The notes under the pieces: generated by a model
What the model was told of the DNA's origin: nothing
What the model saw: only the letters and a program-made list of their open reading frames with translations
Database searches by the model: none
Shown: piece after piece, positions 1 through 12,556 of the stretch
Layout: each line of letters opens with the position of its first letter
How positions within the stretch are numbered: the stretch's first letter is position 1
DNA from: Nemophila menziesii
Lineage: Eukaryota > Streptophyta > Magnoliopsida > Boraginales > Hydrophyllaceae
Direction: 5' to 3'
NCBI GenBank assembly: GCA_029959085.1
Contig: JARWIR010000005.1
Span: 1,552,501 to 1,616,500, forward strand
DNA length: 64,000 nucleotides
Made by a program: the position numbers and the translations under genes

Positions 1-1265
1 TCATAATCATAAAAAGCATTTAATCATAGCGTGGTTATATAATCAAGTAGTCAACACTTCTCTCACAAAGAAAAACACAAAACTTAAAAGGAACAAACAA
101 ACCAGACTAATAAGGTGACACACGCTAATTGATTAAAAGACCCAACCAATCTACTATTGCAAACAAAGATAGATAGGAAACATATTTACATAAACAAAGT
201 AACAACGAATCTAAACGAAAAGCTAAGAACCTAAATGACACCACAATCTCGAAATCTAGAATAACAAGAGAATCGTCTATTATTAACTTCTGAACTAAGA
301 AAATAAAGCCTCACTCAATGGCAACATGTAGACTTGATCAGGACTAGATATTTAACTAAGACAACTTCTTTTATGCTCTGTTCTGGCTAGACTCTAGAGC
401 AACGGATGCATATGAAAATGAATATACGCATATCCCAGATGCAATTACCCAGTAAGAACTTGAGGTGAATTGAGCCAAAAGAGATATAAAAGATCCGTGC
501 AGATGACAACGAACAAAAAACAATCACCCTAACTGGAAACTCGAATGGGAAAACATGGAAGCACGAACAAATCAAACAGCAACCCAGATGCTGGAGAACC
601 CACTTGACCAAAACAGCAGAAAAAACAAGAAGACATATTACAGTACTAGCACGAAAGAAAGAGAAGAAGAAGAACATCGTCTGTAAAAGATCAAGAAAGA
701 TGAAAAAATGAGAAAGGCAAATCTGAGTTTGACCAAGGATAGCACTAAGAATCACATCAAAATAACCATTTTTATATAAATTAAAAAACAGAATGAAGAT
801 AAGAAACCAAACGGTATGTCCAAAGTGGAGAAAAATGGTAGAAGTTACGAAAGCCACCTTACCAAGAGAGAAAAGAAAGAAATTCAAAGAAGTAATGATG
901 GGGTTGGAAAAAAACTACAGAACATATCAGTTTAGAGAATTAAAATAGGAAGAAAGGATGAAGAGGAAGGAGTTGACTAAAAAGTTCCCATGTTGACTTT
1001 CAAGCTTAGAGAGAGATTTAAAGAATTTTTATCTCTAAAACGCTCAATTTTTAGATCAAGGATGCATATGAAACAATAAACCAAGTTTTTTAAGATATGA
1101 TATACGCATTGGTGCTAAGAATCTACACATACATACATAATATTAATGTAAAGCAAACAGGTCAAGTCATAGCAGCAATTTAATGCATCAATATCCATAT
1201 ATGGAATTTTGAACTTGTATCATTACAAAACAAGAATATAGAGTCAAAAGTCAAGCCACCCCCTG
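1..1265. other. Non-coding flank downstream of the RNase T2 gene
   Basis: AT-rich sequence with no ORF that resembles a protein family. The only internal structure noticed is the motif ggatgcatatgaaa, seen near 405 and again near 1060, each time followed within about 40 bases by tatacgcat. It probably contains the 3' UTR of the minus-strand ribonuclease gene that ends at 1266. Confidence 0.5.
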
Positions 1266-2178
1266 CTATTTTAGTTCAACTTTTGGCTCACCAGTAGTTT
1301 TTAGAATCCTAGCAGCAACAGATGCTATTGAAAGAAACTGAGCATCGTTCTTTTGACATGACTTTCCTGGATCAACACACGATACAAACGTGGTTGTTGA
1401 TGGATCGATACACAGGCCAATTCCTTCGAGGATATCAAACTTCACACAGAATAGTTTCACATCAAACCCTGTAGCATCATGGATAGCATTACGAATAAGT
1501 TGAAGCTCATAGCGGTTATCATCCGGAATAATTCCTACATTGTATTTAAAAGTAGATAGTAAGATTAAATAACAAAACAAAAAAGGACAAAAGCAAAAGG
1601 CAAGAAGATGATATTTATACCTTCTTTTGCCAAAATACCAAGTATATTAAAAGTGTTTCTCAGCTTAAAGGTTGTTTTGAAGTAATCAGCACCAACTAAT
1701 ATAGTCTCTGAGCATTTTCCATGTTTAATCCACTCATGCTTCCAGAATACTACATTTGATTTTGCTGTATTAAGGCTTGGCCAAGCTTTGTCAAGATCAC
1801 TCTGTATACCCTTGACCTGTGAAACAGAGAAAAATGATTATAAACAGTAAAAATCATCAAAAAAAAGAAAGGAAAAGAAGAAATTACAAAGGAATTTTTG
1901 AAGTCAGATCCAGTGCAGCCCGTGAGTGAATTTTCAGATGAGTCAAATGGCCACAATCCATGTATGGTGAAATTTACATTATTTAGCAACACAGTAAGAT
2001 TACAACAGTGAGAATTTAGGTGACAGTAAGTAGCAGGCCATGCTTGAGTCAAGTGAAACCCAGATACTTTTGGAAGTGGTGGTGGAGGTGGTGGTGGTGT
2101 TAAGTGGTTTTTGACTAAGTAGAATGAAGAAAAACTCAAAGAAAGAAGCACAAAGCAAAAACGAAGAAACAGATTCAT
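1266..2178 (-). CDS. S-like ribonuclease T2, secreted, three exons
   Basis: Endoribonuclease of the T2 family, which cleaves RNA through 2',3'-cyclic phosphates in the secretory pathway or outside the cell. Splicing the minus strand at 2178-1888, 1816-1621 and 1534-1266 gives an uninterrupted 251-residue protein; all introns are GT-AG. The N-terminus is a hydrophobic signal peptide (about residues 1-22) followed by an unusual run of seven prolines. The first catalytic block reads FTIHGLWPF (residues 70-78) and the second FWKHEWIKHGKC in exon 2, so both catalytic histidines and the Glu/Lys pair are present. The cysteine-rich C-terminus is in exon 3. The length matches S-like RNases. The start is the first ATG of the frame and directly precedes the signal peptide. 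A degenerate paralogue lies at 33.7-34.2 kb. This could be an S-like RNase (phosphate starvation, wounding, defence) or an S-lineage relative; sequence alone does not settle the class. Confidence 0.9.
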
Positions 2179-4372
2179 TTTTTTCGAAAGAAATGAAATT
2201 AAGCTATAATCTCTATAACGGGTGCTTTTGTATCAAAGATCGATATCAATTTTATAATTTGTTATCATCAACCTCTGAAAAGAAACCATATATATCAATA
2301 ACGTTAGAAAGGCGTGCTTGTACCGTTCTACCTTAAATTGGTAAGTTGGTAAATCGTAGCCGACTCCATGCAGTGTAATGGTCAGACTTTTATTAATGGA
2401 GTTTGTATAAATTTTATTTTTATTTTTTGACAATCGTAAATATGCTATGGAGGTTTAATTTTTTTTTTTTTGGCTTTTTTCCCCACTCAATATAATACTA
2501 AACTAAACTTCTATAAGTTTGAAAAAATAAAAAACAATTAATAAATAAATTATTTTTTCAATAAAAAACAAAAAAAAATTCAAAAATATATTATAAATAA
2601 TATTACTAATATAAAATGAGATCCTATCTTTTGAAAATAATAAAATTGTATGATATATTTTAATCCGCACTCGTATGGAATAAAATTTAAAAAAAATGAG
2701 AGTGCAAATAAATATTTTGATTTTCTTTTTAAGATCATAAGCTAATTTTAATAATAAAAAACCATAAGATATTTATTTTTAAAATTTTTGAGGTGCTATG
2801 TCCCTAAAAGACTTAACCTAGTTTCATCTCTGACTTAACTCCATGTATCGTTTTTAAATGTTGAGATCGTATTTTATCTGAATCAAGTGATTCAAATATA
2901 TTACATATAAATAAATTATAAGTTTATAAATTATGCGTCTTTAATCAAAAAATTTAAAAATATTGGACTTAAGTTAAAATAGTAAAGAAGGTTAATTAAA
3001 GAAAAAAAGTTAAGTTTTGATAAAAAAAGAAAAATTGATCTGATAAAAAAAAGGTTAATGTTCAATAAACCTTTGCAGCCTTATCCATTGTTCCGTAAAA
3101 GATACTGTTTTTTTTTTAAAGAACAATGAGTTATGGAAAACTTTCTAAAACTCAACATTTGAGTTCCGGGAAGCTTCCCGTAACTGATAATTTGAGTTAT
3201 CCCATAACTCAAATATAGACAAAAAAAAAAAGCGCAATATATGGTGTCTTTTATGGGAAAAAAATGATGGTTAAGGTGAGGGAAAATTAATTCTAACTTT
3301 AGGTGTTTCTTGGACATTAATCCTAAAAAAGTTTAGTGTAGGATTTTTTATACAAATCAAAATATTAGTTATTAATTTAATGCTATTTTTTTAGGATAAT
3401 TTTACGCTTGGGGACGAGTATTTAGCTCGGGAACCGATTTTTTAATTTTTTTTTGACTATTTTATTACTGTGTCACGAGGTTAAGAGGCGGACGCTCCTT
3501 CCTCCGTCTTACATCCTCCCTTACTTAGTACGAATTAAAATATATCATACAATTTTATTATTTTTAAAAAATAGGCTCTCGTTTTATATCGATACTATTA
3601 TGTATAATTTATCATTAAAAAAACATTCTGTTTTTTAATTGGAAAAATAGTTTATTTATCAATTCTTTCTTATTTTTTCAAACTTGTAAAAATTTGGTTT
3701 TGTACTACATTGAGTTGAACAAAAAACCCCCCCAAAAGAAAAAGACGTGAACCTACATAGCATATTTATAATTGTAATAAAATAAAAAATAAACACAGCA
3801 TATTACGTTTCTCTCTCATGTATAAGTATATTACTTTTTTAATGAAAAACTATGACTCCAAGTCCATTTTTGAAGAAGAATTTGGCTGTAATCTTCTTAA
3901 CTTCAGTTTTATAGTCAAGATTTACTGAAACAAAAGACTACGAATATACTCATTACATGTGCTACCATATCAAATTAATAAAGTTCATGTACCTCTCTTG
4001 CTAAAATTGTCTTATTTATACACTCTACTAAAAATAAAGTGGTATAATGTAACACGTAATATAGTATAAGTTGGTAAGTGGTTAAATGTCGATTACATGC
4101 ACTACAATTGCTCTCTGAATGTTTGCATGGTCTATATTGATAATTGCTCTAAATGTTTGCATGGGAGCCTTTGAAAATGTAATGTATTTACCTTTTTTAC
4201 CAAAGACTTTATTTTTAATATTTACCATTAATGTGTAGTGTTTAGTATTGTACAAGAAATTTAATACTATCGGAGTTAATAGAATTTATAAAATTATATA
4301 TTGGAGACAAATTGGGTCATACCCTGAAAATGAGACCGAAGTTTTAAAGACTATATATTTTATGTTTTGGCT
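2179..4372. other. AT-rich intergenic region upstream of the RNase gene
   Basis: No credible coding sequence. The first few hundred bases upstream of 2178 should hold the ribonuclease promoter. Around 3127-3222 there are short opposed copies of tgagttatgg and ccataactca, which could be the remains of a small hairpin element. The rest is low-complexity A/T sequence. Confidence 0.5.
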
Positions 4373-6728
4373 AGGGTAAAAAAATGTCCTCCAAATATAG
4401 TGTTAAGATTTAAATTATGTTAGAACTTGATTAGTTTATTCAATTTATCATGAAATACAATGTAACCATGTATGAAATTTAAGTGTGTTTTATATCATTA
4501 TTTAGGAGTATTTGGGGAAGGACTCCCGATCACACTTCGATACTCAAACTAAAAATAGTTTATATATGAAGAAGCGTTGAAATAAGATCCGGTAACAAAA
4601 AAGCTATAGAAGAATTTGAGGTTTAGGGTAAGAAGATAGATATAAGTGAATTATCTCAATAATTATAATTAAGAGGCCTTATGCCTTGAATGATACTCGT
4701 TATGGTTTATAAAGTAATCGTGGATAGTTATTGAGTAACCATCACATGCAAATACGATCAAGTTTTGCTCAAGTGGCATTATAACGTGGATTTAGTATGG
4801 CTTGAATTTCTCTCTCCCGATATAAACTTATCGTTCTTGCTTTAAACACTCACGTGATCTTTACCGTTTCAAGTACGTGGATTAAAATATAAGATCTCAT
4901 AACCCGAAGGATCGATAAAAACAAAGTGTTGGCAATGTCTTATCGTTTGAAGGATTAATATGAGGGGTCATAATGCACCAAAAGACCAAAATACCTAAAG
5001 GTACCACAACAAGATTCTTAGTTTTTTTCTAGATAATATCGAAATAATCAAATATCATAATTTCTATTTGGAATTTAATTAGATAATATATGATTTTACA
5101 AAAATGGTGACGAAATAATATAAATGGATAAGTCTAACCACATGTGTTCAAATATTATAAGTTCTAATCTAGTTTTCACTATATTTAACCACATCATAAT
5201 TAAGTTCTCCTAAAGAAATGAACCGCTAATCGGAATGTAATCACAAAATAATATTAGAATATAATAATTACAACTTACAACAAGTTTTATATGTAAAATG
5301 AATTACAATTCACAACACACCAGAAAAAACGTAATAGCGTGATCAAACTCATTGCCTTAAGACAGATTTTCCGTGAACAATCAGGATGCTAAACTGTATA
5401 CTGATAGATTTAAAAGGAATCGCTATTGATTGAAATTGTGTGTTTAGTAACTAATAGAGTGGAATTCATCTATCACTCTTGCTAAGAACGATTTTAGAAA
5501 GAAATAAAGGAAGCTTTGGTTTATTATGCGAAAAATGGAGTGCCAAGGTCCTTTTTTTATAGTTAGATATATAAGAGTCTTAATTGTTGACATTTTGTTG
5601 AATCAATGAAACAATAACAATTACGTTTGCACCTAATTTGGAGAAAGTAGTATTCACGTGGGTGTGTTTTCAATTTCAACATGACTGTTGTGAATCTGGA
5701 GAATCTCTCAAAAGTTGTTTTATTTTTATTTTTTAATTTCCCATGACCTACAACCGCGTCGCGACTCGCCCTTTCTCTTGCTCTCGAGCCAGGCCGGATG
5801 AAGATAGGTGGGTGGTACACGCATATGGGCGGTTATTTAATCTCCATGTAATGATTAAATTTGAAATATTATTTTTCTATTTTATTTTTGAAAGATTACC
5901 TACACAATATAATATATATATTATTCCTTCTTAATAACTTATAATAGATGGGCAAAATGGATAAACTTTTTGGACTTCTTTCACATTTATCTCAATGCAC
6001 AACATGGGTTATTACTTATTAACTTCATATTTATTCCCATGTGCATGCAATAGCTCATAAACCCAAGAAGTTCCACCCAAAAATTAACCTTTGACCAACT
6101 CCCAAAAATGTATATTTGTGATAATTACGTGATCACATGTAGGTAGGTCAAAATGAACCTTATTATGCATTTTTTTTTTTTAATATCGCTATATATATGA
6201 AGAGGAAAATATTGAGGCTGCATTAATATGTACTACTTAATAGGGTTGATTCGATGAGACACACTCTAAGAATCTTGCTACAAAGCCTACAACTCAAACT
6301 GCAAAACCCATCATTATTCTAACACACATGCCTGCCTGTAGAAAAATAAACTTTTTTTTTTCTTTTTCTAACGTTATAAATATTAATTACAAAGGAGGTT
6401 GAATAATACATTACCCAACCAACCCTGTACAAAATTAGAAATTTTTGATTAAATTTATCTAATAGAAATACCTACTTTTTTTAAAATATCTTTAATAATT
6501 TGATTTATTAAAAAAAAATCACTAAACTAAATATATATATATAAAAACATTTCATATACATAAACGACTATTATTTTAATTAATAATTTTATTTTAATAC
6601 AATACTTTATTTAATATTAAATAAACAATAGACCATTCCTTTTTTCGGTCACCACTACTTTCGGCCATTACTCATCACCACCACCATCACCACCATCACC
6701 ACCACTACAACCACCACTCGTCAATTTT
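4373..6728. repeat. 2.4-kb repeat, copy A of a tandem pair
   Basis: From tagggtaaaaaa at 4373 to cgtcaattttat at 6728 this segment is repeated, with scattered substitutions and small indels, from about 6809 onward. Shared landmarks in the same order include gactcccgatcacactt, caagtacgtggattaaaa, cattgccttaagacaga, gagccaggccgg/gggccaggccgg and agaagttccaccc. No RT, integrase or transposase motif is visible. It ends in a small CAC/CAT-rich tract. It could be a tandemly duplicated non-autonomous element or an LTR-like segment, but canonical TG...CA ends, a primer-binding site and target duplications were not found. Confidence 0.75.
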
Positions 6729-9114
6729 ATTTTATTCTTTTTAATTTTTTTGTAAAAAAATTTCGACCACTGCTGCATTCTCTGTAAAAAAATTCGCGAT
6801 CTAGTGATAGGGTAAAAAACTGTCCTCCAAATATAGTGTTAAGATTTGAATTATGTTTGAACTTGATTAGTTTATTCAATTTATCATAAAATATAATGCA
6901 ACCATGTATGAAATTTAAGTGTGTTTATATCACTATTTAAGAATATTTGGGGAAAGACTCCCGATCACACTTCGGCACTCAAAAAATAGTTTATGAGGGA
7001 GCGTTGAAATAAGATCCGATAACAAAAAACTATAGAAAAAGTTTAGGTTTAGGGCAAGAAGATAGATTTAAGTGAATTATCTCAATAATTATAACTAAGG
7101 GACCTTATGCCTTGAATGATGTTTATACTCGTTATGGTACATAAAGTAATCGTGGATAGTTATTGAGTAACCATCACATGAAAATACGATCAAGTTTTGC
7201 TCAAGTGGAATTATAACGTGGATTTATTATGGCTTGAATTTCTCTCTCCCGATATAAACTTATCACTCTTGGTTTAAACGCTCACGTGATCTTTACCGTT
7301 TCAAGTACGTGGATTAAAATATAAGATCTCATAACTCGAAGGATCGACAAAAACAAAGTGTTAGGCAATGTCTTATCGTTTGAAGTATGACGGGTCATAA
7401 TGGACCAAAAGACCAAAATACCTAAGGGTACTACAAAAAGATTCTTAGTTTATTCTGATAATATTGAAATAATCAGTATCATAATTTTTATTTGAAATTT
7501 AATTTAGATAATATATGATTTTACAAAAATGGTGACATAATAATATAAATGAATAAGTCTAACAACATGTGTTCAGATATTATACGTTCTAATCTAATCT
7601 TTACTATATTTAACCACATCATAATTAAGTTTTCCTAAAGAAATGAACCGTAATCGGAACGTAATCACAAAATAATATTAAAATATAATGATTACAACTT
7701 ACAACAAGTTTTATATGTAAAATGAATTACGCTTCACAACACACCAGAAAAAATGAAATAGCGTGATCAAACTCATTGCCTTAAGACAGATTTTCCGGAA
7801 ATAACCGGGAAGCTAATTAAACTATATACCGATGGATCTAAAAGATATTGCTATTGATTGAAATTGTGCTTTAGTAAATAATAGAGTGGAATCCATCTAT
7901 CACTCTTGCTAAGAACGATTTTAGAAAGAAATAAAGGAAGCTTAGGTTTATTATGCGAAAAATGGAGTGCCAAGGTCCTCTTTTTATAGTTAGACAAGAG
8001 TTTTAATTGATGACATTTTGTTGAATCAATGAAACAATAACAATTACGTTTGCACCTAATTTGGAGAAAGTAGTATTCACGTGGGAGTGTATTCAATTTC
8101 AAAGTGACTGTTGTGAATCTGGAGAATCTCCCAAAAGTTGTTTTATTTTTATTTTTTAATTTCCCATGACCCACAACCACGTCGAGACTCGCCTTTTCTC
8201 TCGCCCTCGGGCCAGGCCGGGTGAAGGTGGTGGTACACTCACATGGGCGGTTATTTAATCTCCATGTAATGATTAAATTTGAAATATTATTTTTCTATTT
8301 TTTTATTTTGAAAGATTACTTACACAATATAAATATAAATATTATTCCTTCTTAATAACTTATATATCGATGGGCAAATGGATATACTTTTTGGACTTCT
8401 TTCACATTTATCTCAATGTACAACATGAATTATTACTTATTAATTTAATATATATTCCCATGTGCATGAAATAGCTCATAAACCCAAGAAGTTCCACCCA
8501 AAAATTAACCTTTGACCAACTCCCAAAAATGTATATATTTGTGATCAATCACATGTAGGTCAAAATGAACCTTCTTATAAAAAAAAAAATTAATATCGTT
8601 ATATATTGAGAGGAAAATATTGAACCTGCATTGATTTTTACTACTTAGGCTAAGTCCAATAGGACCCCAATTGTAGCAAAAAGCTACAATTGGGAGTTGA
8701 ATATCAAAAATTCATACTCCAATAGCCTCTCTATTCTTGGGTTCCCAATTGTAGGGTACCCAATTCATTGTGTTTTTTAACCACATCTAGCTAACCCCAA
8801 TTCCACTTTGCTACATATTTTTTCTTTTTTCTTTTAATTTAAATATGTTACATATATATTATATTATATTAAATATATAATTAAGTTTTAAAAAATTAAT
8901 TTTCAATTATTAGTATTATGTATGTAAATATTTTTAGGGGCAACGCCCAATTAATTACGCGGAGAAGGTAAGTATTCCCTATTAATTACAACTTCAACTT
9001 AATTCCCAATTAAGCACAAAATATTATCCAATTACCAAAATATCCTTCTACCTATTATTAATTACTTTAATTATATATTTTATTAATTATAGTTTAATAT
9101 TTATTTATTTTTTT

Positions 9115-9360
9115 CAGATTTTTTTTTTAAATATTTTTTTTTCGAAAAATATTTTTTTTTCGAAAAATATTTTTTTTTCGAAAAATATTTTTTTTTCGAA
9201 AAATATTTTTTTTTCGAAAAATTTTTTTTTTTCAAAAAATATTTTTTTTTTCGAAAAATATTTTTTTTTCGGAAATTTTTTTTTTTCGGAAATTTTTTTT
9301 TTTTCGGAAATTTTTTTTTCGAATTTTTTTTTTGTCGATTTTTTCCCCCGGAATTTTTTT
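9115..9360. repeat. T-tract array, left arm of the foldback
   Basis: About a dozen units of roughly 17-20 bases, each an eight-to-ten-base T run followed by cgaaaaata or cggaaa. The same unit in the opposite orientation (cgaaaa followed by an A run) makes up 9985-10205. Homopolymer length varies between units, as expected from slippage. Confidence 0.8.
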
Positions 9361-9515
9361 TCCATGATAATTGTGTGTTAAAGTAACACAAAATCATATG
9401 TGTTGTGTGTTGCATGAACACCCAATATGTATAATATTGAGTTGCTTAAACACACATAAATAACAAATTGTGTGATACATGAACACAAAATCAGACAGAC
9501 AGAATATTTGTACAC

Positions 9516-9777
9516 AAAGTATAGAATAATGTATATGTAGGCTGATTATGTGTTCATGCAACACGCAATTGCTGAAAGTATGTGTTACAGTAACACACAA
9601 CAGTATGGGTTTTGTGTTGGTAAGACACACAATGCGTTTATCATTTAAAGTATAGAATAATGTATATGTAGGCTGATTATGTGTTCATGCAACACGCAAT
9701 TGCTGAAAGTATGTGTTACAGTAACACACAACAGTATGGGTTTTGTGTTGGTAAGACACACAATGCGTTTATCATTT
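9516..9777. repeat. Two tandem copies of a 131-bp unit
   Basis: The segment aaagtatagaataatgta... at 9516-9646 is followed by an apparently identical copy at 9647-9777. Each unit includes gtgttacagtaacac, a near-perfect palindrome, and ends in gcgtttatcattta. It lies in the core between the two foldback arms; the near identity indicates a recent duplication. Confidence 0.85.
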
Positions 9778-9984
9778 ACAGTTTTGCGTTGCTTAAACAC
9801 ACACAAATAACAATTGTGTGTTGCAGGAACACAGAATAAGATATACAGAATATTTGTACACATTAATAGATAATAGTGTACAGATAGTCTGAACATCTGA
9901 TTGTGTGTTAATGTAACACACAATCGCTTGATGTATGAGTTACCGTAACACAAAACAGTATGGACTTGTGTGTTAATGAAAAAA

Positions 9985-10205
9985 TCTTCGAAAATATTTT
10001 TCGAAAAAAAAAAAAATCGAAAAAAAAAAAATATTTTTCGAAAAAAAAAAATTCAAAAAAAAAAATTTCAAAAAAAAAAAAATTTCGAAAAAAAAAAATT
10101 CCAAAAAAAAAAAAAAAATTTTGGAAAAAAAAAATTTCGAAAAAAAAAAAAATTCAAAAAAAAAATATTTTTTCGGAAAAAAAAAATTAAAAAAAAATAT
10201 TTAAA
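9985..10205. repeat. A-tract array, right arm of the foldback
   Basis: Mirror-image counterpart of 9115-9360: runs of 8-16 A separated by ttcg, ttc or tatttttcg. It forms the right arm of the predicted hairpin. Lysine-rich readings across it are low-complexity artefacts. Confidence 0.8.
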
Positions 10206-11308
10206 AAAATGAAAAAATAAATTCAGATATTAAATATATAAATATATAATGAAATAAAAAAACATATAAGGGCAATAATGGAAGGTAAATATGACCATGT
10301 GCTTATTTGAGAATTAAGTTGAAAATTTGTGAGTAAGTAGGAAGTAATTTCCTCCTTCCTTTTTTTTGAGAATGAAAAGTGAGGAAGTGTAATTAATTGG
10401 GAATTATCTCATATTTTTATTATTTTTTAAAAAATTAATAAAAATTTGCAATTAATTTAAAATTAGTTAAGAGATATTAAAGAAGTTAATAATTAAATTA
10501 ATTGGAAAAAAAATCATATATTTATATTTTATTAAATAGTATTAATAAATTTTAATCTTATTGGCTATTAAAAAAAAACTTGTTTAAAAAAACAAAAAAA
10601 AAAGAATACTTGTTTCATTATTCCTTTGAGAATTATAATTTAAAATATTAATATTATATTTTTTTGTTTTGAATATTTTTAATAAATATAAAAGTAAAAT
10701 AATAAATAAATAATAGTGTAAGAATTTTAAAAATTAATGAATTAATTAATATAAAAAAAATTTAAGATAAAATTAAAGTAGAGTTTTTTGAAATTGAGGT
10801 TGATCCGATGTGACACACTCTTAAAATCTTGCTACAAAGCCTACAACTCAAACTGCAAACCCATCATTAATCTAAAACGCATGCCTGCTTGTAGAAAAAT
10901 AAACTTTATTTTTTCTTTTTCTAACGTTATGAATATTAATTACAAAAGAGGTTGAGTAATACATTACCCAACCAATCCGGTACAAAATTAGAAATTTTTG
11001 TTTACAATTATCTAATAAAAATACCTACTTTTGAAAAGATATCTTTAATAATTTAATTTATTAAAAAAATAACTAAACTAAATATATATATAAAAACATT
11101 CCATCCGTCTTGATATACATAAACGACCATTATTTTAATTATTAATTTTATTTTAATACAATACTTTATTTAATATTAAACAAATAATAGACCATTTTCT
11201 TTTTCGGCCACCATCATTTTCGGCCATTATTCATCACCACCACCACAACCACCACCCGTCAATTTTATCCTATGTTATGGAAAAGTTATTAAATATAGCG
11301 CTTGAAAA

Positions 11309-11735
11309 ATAGGAGCTGAGAATTCCATGGACGCCAAAATTTTGGGGATCTTGAAGGCATGTATGTGGGCCCGAGACTTCAAAGACACACAATGCATCAT
11401 AGAGAACGATTACAAGAAAATCATGGAACCGCTAGTTTCTAATTACCAAGTAGCTAGTTTAAGAATTAATAGTATTATCCGTAGTCTTAATTTATTTTGT
11501 AAGTGAAAGTTGTAATCCTATTTTCTCTTGTTTTTCGAGGAAGAAAAGATTAGTTGCGGATTGGTTAAACAAAAACTCGCAAAATGGTAATAGTTTAGGC
11601 TTTGGTAGGGCCATGCCTCCCAATTAGCGAAACTTTTGAATGAAACCACTCATACGAGAGTTGGTTAAAACACTATTTGTAATATTTTGCTTTGAATGAA
11701 AGACATTAGACAAAAAAACCCATAAGCACAAGATA
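11309..11735 (+). pseudogene. LINE remnant: RNase H-like C-terminal domain
   Basis: Conceptual translation shows the plant LINE RNase H-like (RVT_3) pattern: AKILGILKACMWARDFKD, then QCIIEND, and, after stop codons near 11505 and a frame change, KRLVADWLNKNS. It ends near gaatgaaagacattagac followed by seven A, typical of a LINE 3' end. Internal stops show it is dead. The 5' portion is missing. Confidence 0.7.
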
Positions 11736-11932
11736 AAAAACAGAATTTAAAATAGAATAAAATAAATTATACTTTGCGTCTTTTAATACAGTTTTAAAAG
11801 TGTGTATAAAGTATAAATGCATTGATCAGTAGGTTCAAGTTGTATATAAATTGTTTGCATTATTAACTCAATCAACCTGCTTCCAATCTGAAAGATTAAG
11901 CTATTAGAGAGGTAATTGTATAAGATATTTAG

Positions 11933-11934
<2 letters not shown>

Positions 11935-11974
<40 letters not shown>
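11935..11974. repeat. (TA)n microsatellite
   Basis: About 20 uninterrupted TA units between two LINE remnants. Confidence 0.95.
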
Positions 11975-11978
<4 letters not shown>

Positions 11979-12029
11979 TTTGCTCTAACTTCTGGGACCC
12001 ACGGATTCGAATTTTGAATTGTCATGTTT

Positions 12030-12500
12030 CTTCACTATGTGATTCACTACCAACAGAAGAAAATTTATTTAAAAGGAAATGTAGTACTAATAATATATGT
12101 AGAATATGTGATAATAATACAGAAACAGTAGAACATATGCTATTCAATGCCTTTGGGCTAAAAATGTATGGTTTACTAGTCCTTTAAATATTAAAACTGA
12201 AAACAATACTACTTCAAGGATAGACCTTTGAATCCTTGACCATATTCAAGAAATTTTAAACAATTTCAAAAAAATGCTACGATACTTGAACTAGTATGTA
12301 CAATATGTTGGCAAATTTGGAAAGATAGAAATAGTTTTATCCATACTAATAAAAAGCTAGACCCTTTGATAACTTGTAATAAAGCCACACAAAATTGGAA
12401 AGAATACTACAAAATCTCTAACCCTAATGACCTTAACCACTTAGAGGTAGGCGATGAAATTAGAAATAATAATAATAATAATATAGGTAACATTAAAGCA

Positions 12501-12556
<56 letters not shown>

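Larger units (their letters stand above)
8941..10413. mobile_element. Foldback element with long inverted arms
   Basis: The left arm begins near 8948 with cccaattaattac and the right arm ends near 10410 with its reverse complement gtaattaattggg. Further in, tcaacttaattcccaatt (left, about 8991) matches the reverse complement of the right arm near 10300-10325. The arms then run into T-rich (9115-9360) and A-rich (9985-10205) arrays that are also mutually complementary. The central 600 bp carries repeated gtgttac/gtaacac palindromes. The whole can fold into one long hairpin. No ORF other than low-complexity lysine-rich readings is present. This is foldback/MITE-like architecture; the family is not recognised. 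Confidence 0.65.
8648..10794. mobile_element. 2.1-kb insertion splitting repeat copy B
   Basis: Sequence absent from copy A and present in copy B, hence an insertion (or nested insertions) after the duplication. The left edge begins ggctaagtccaatagg and contains a small hairpin (caattgtagc / gctacaattg at 8670-8694). The right edge is A/T-rich. No protein-coding capacity is seen. A convincing target duplication or matching terminal repeats at the outer edges could not be identified, so the superfamily is unknown. Confidence 0.6.
6809..11269. repeat. 2.4-kb repeat, copy B, split by an insertion
   Basis: Second copy of the repeat at 4373-6728, starting about 80 bases after the first copy ends. 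Colinearity runs to about 8647, stops for 2.1 kb, and resumes at 10795 (ttgatccgatgtgacacac, matching 6246 onward) through cgtcaattttat near 11269. The break point is defined by comparison with copy A, where the two flanks are contiguous at about 6231-6246. Confidence 0.75.

Noticed and set aside
387..887. 166-codon minus-strand frame rich in Phe/Leu/Ile
   Set aside because: Composition reflects A/T-rich DNA; no motif, no exon structure and no similarity to a known family could be seen.
5563..8180. Similar minus-strand frames in both copies of the tandem repeat
   Set aside because: Similarity is explained by DNA-level duplication; neither has a recognisable domain and start contexts differ.
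9516..9777. Possible CRISPR-like or telomere-like array
   Set aside because: Only two tandem copies, no regular spacers and no telomere motif; the context is a plant foldback element.
9101..10212. Several lysine-rich ORFs on both strands
   Set aside because: They are readings of the T/A-tract arrays of the foldback and carry no domain; length depends on homopolymer phase.
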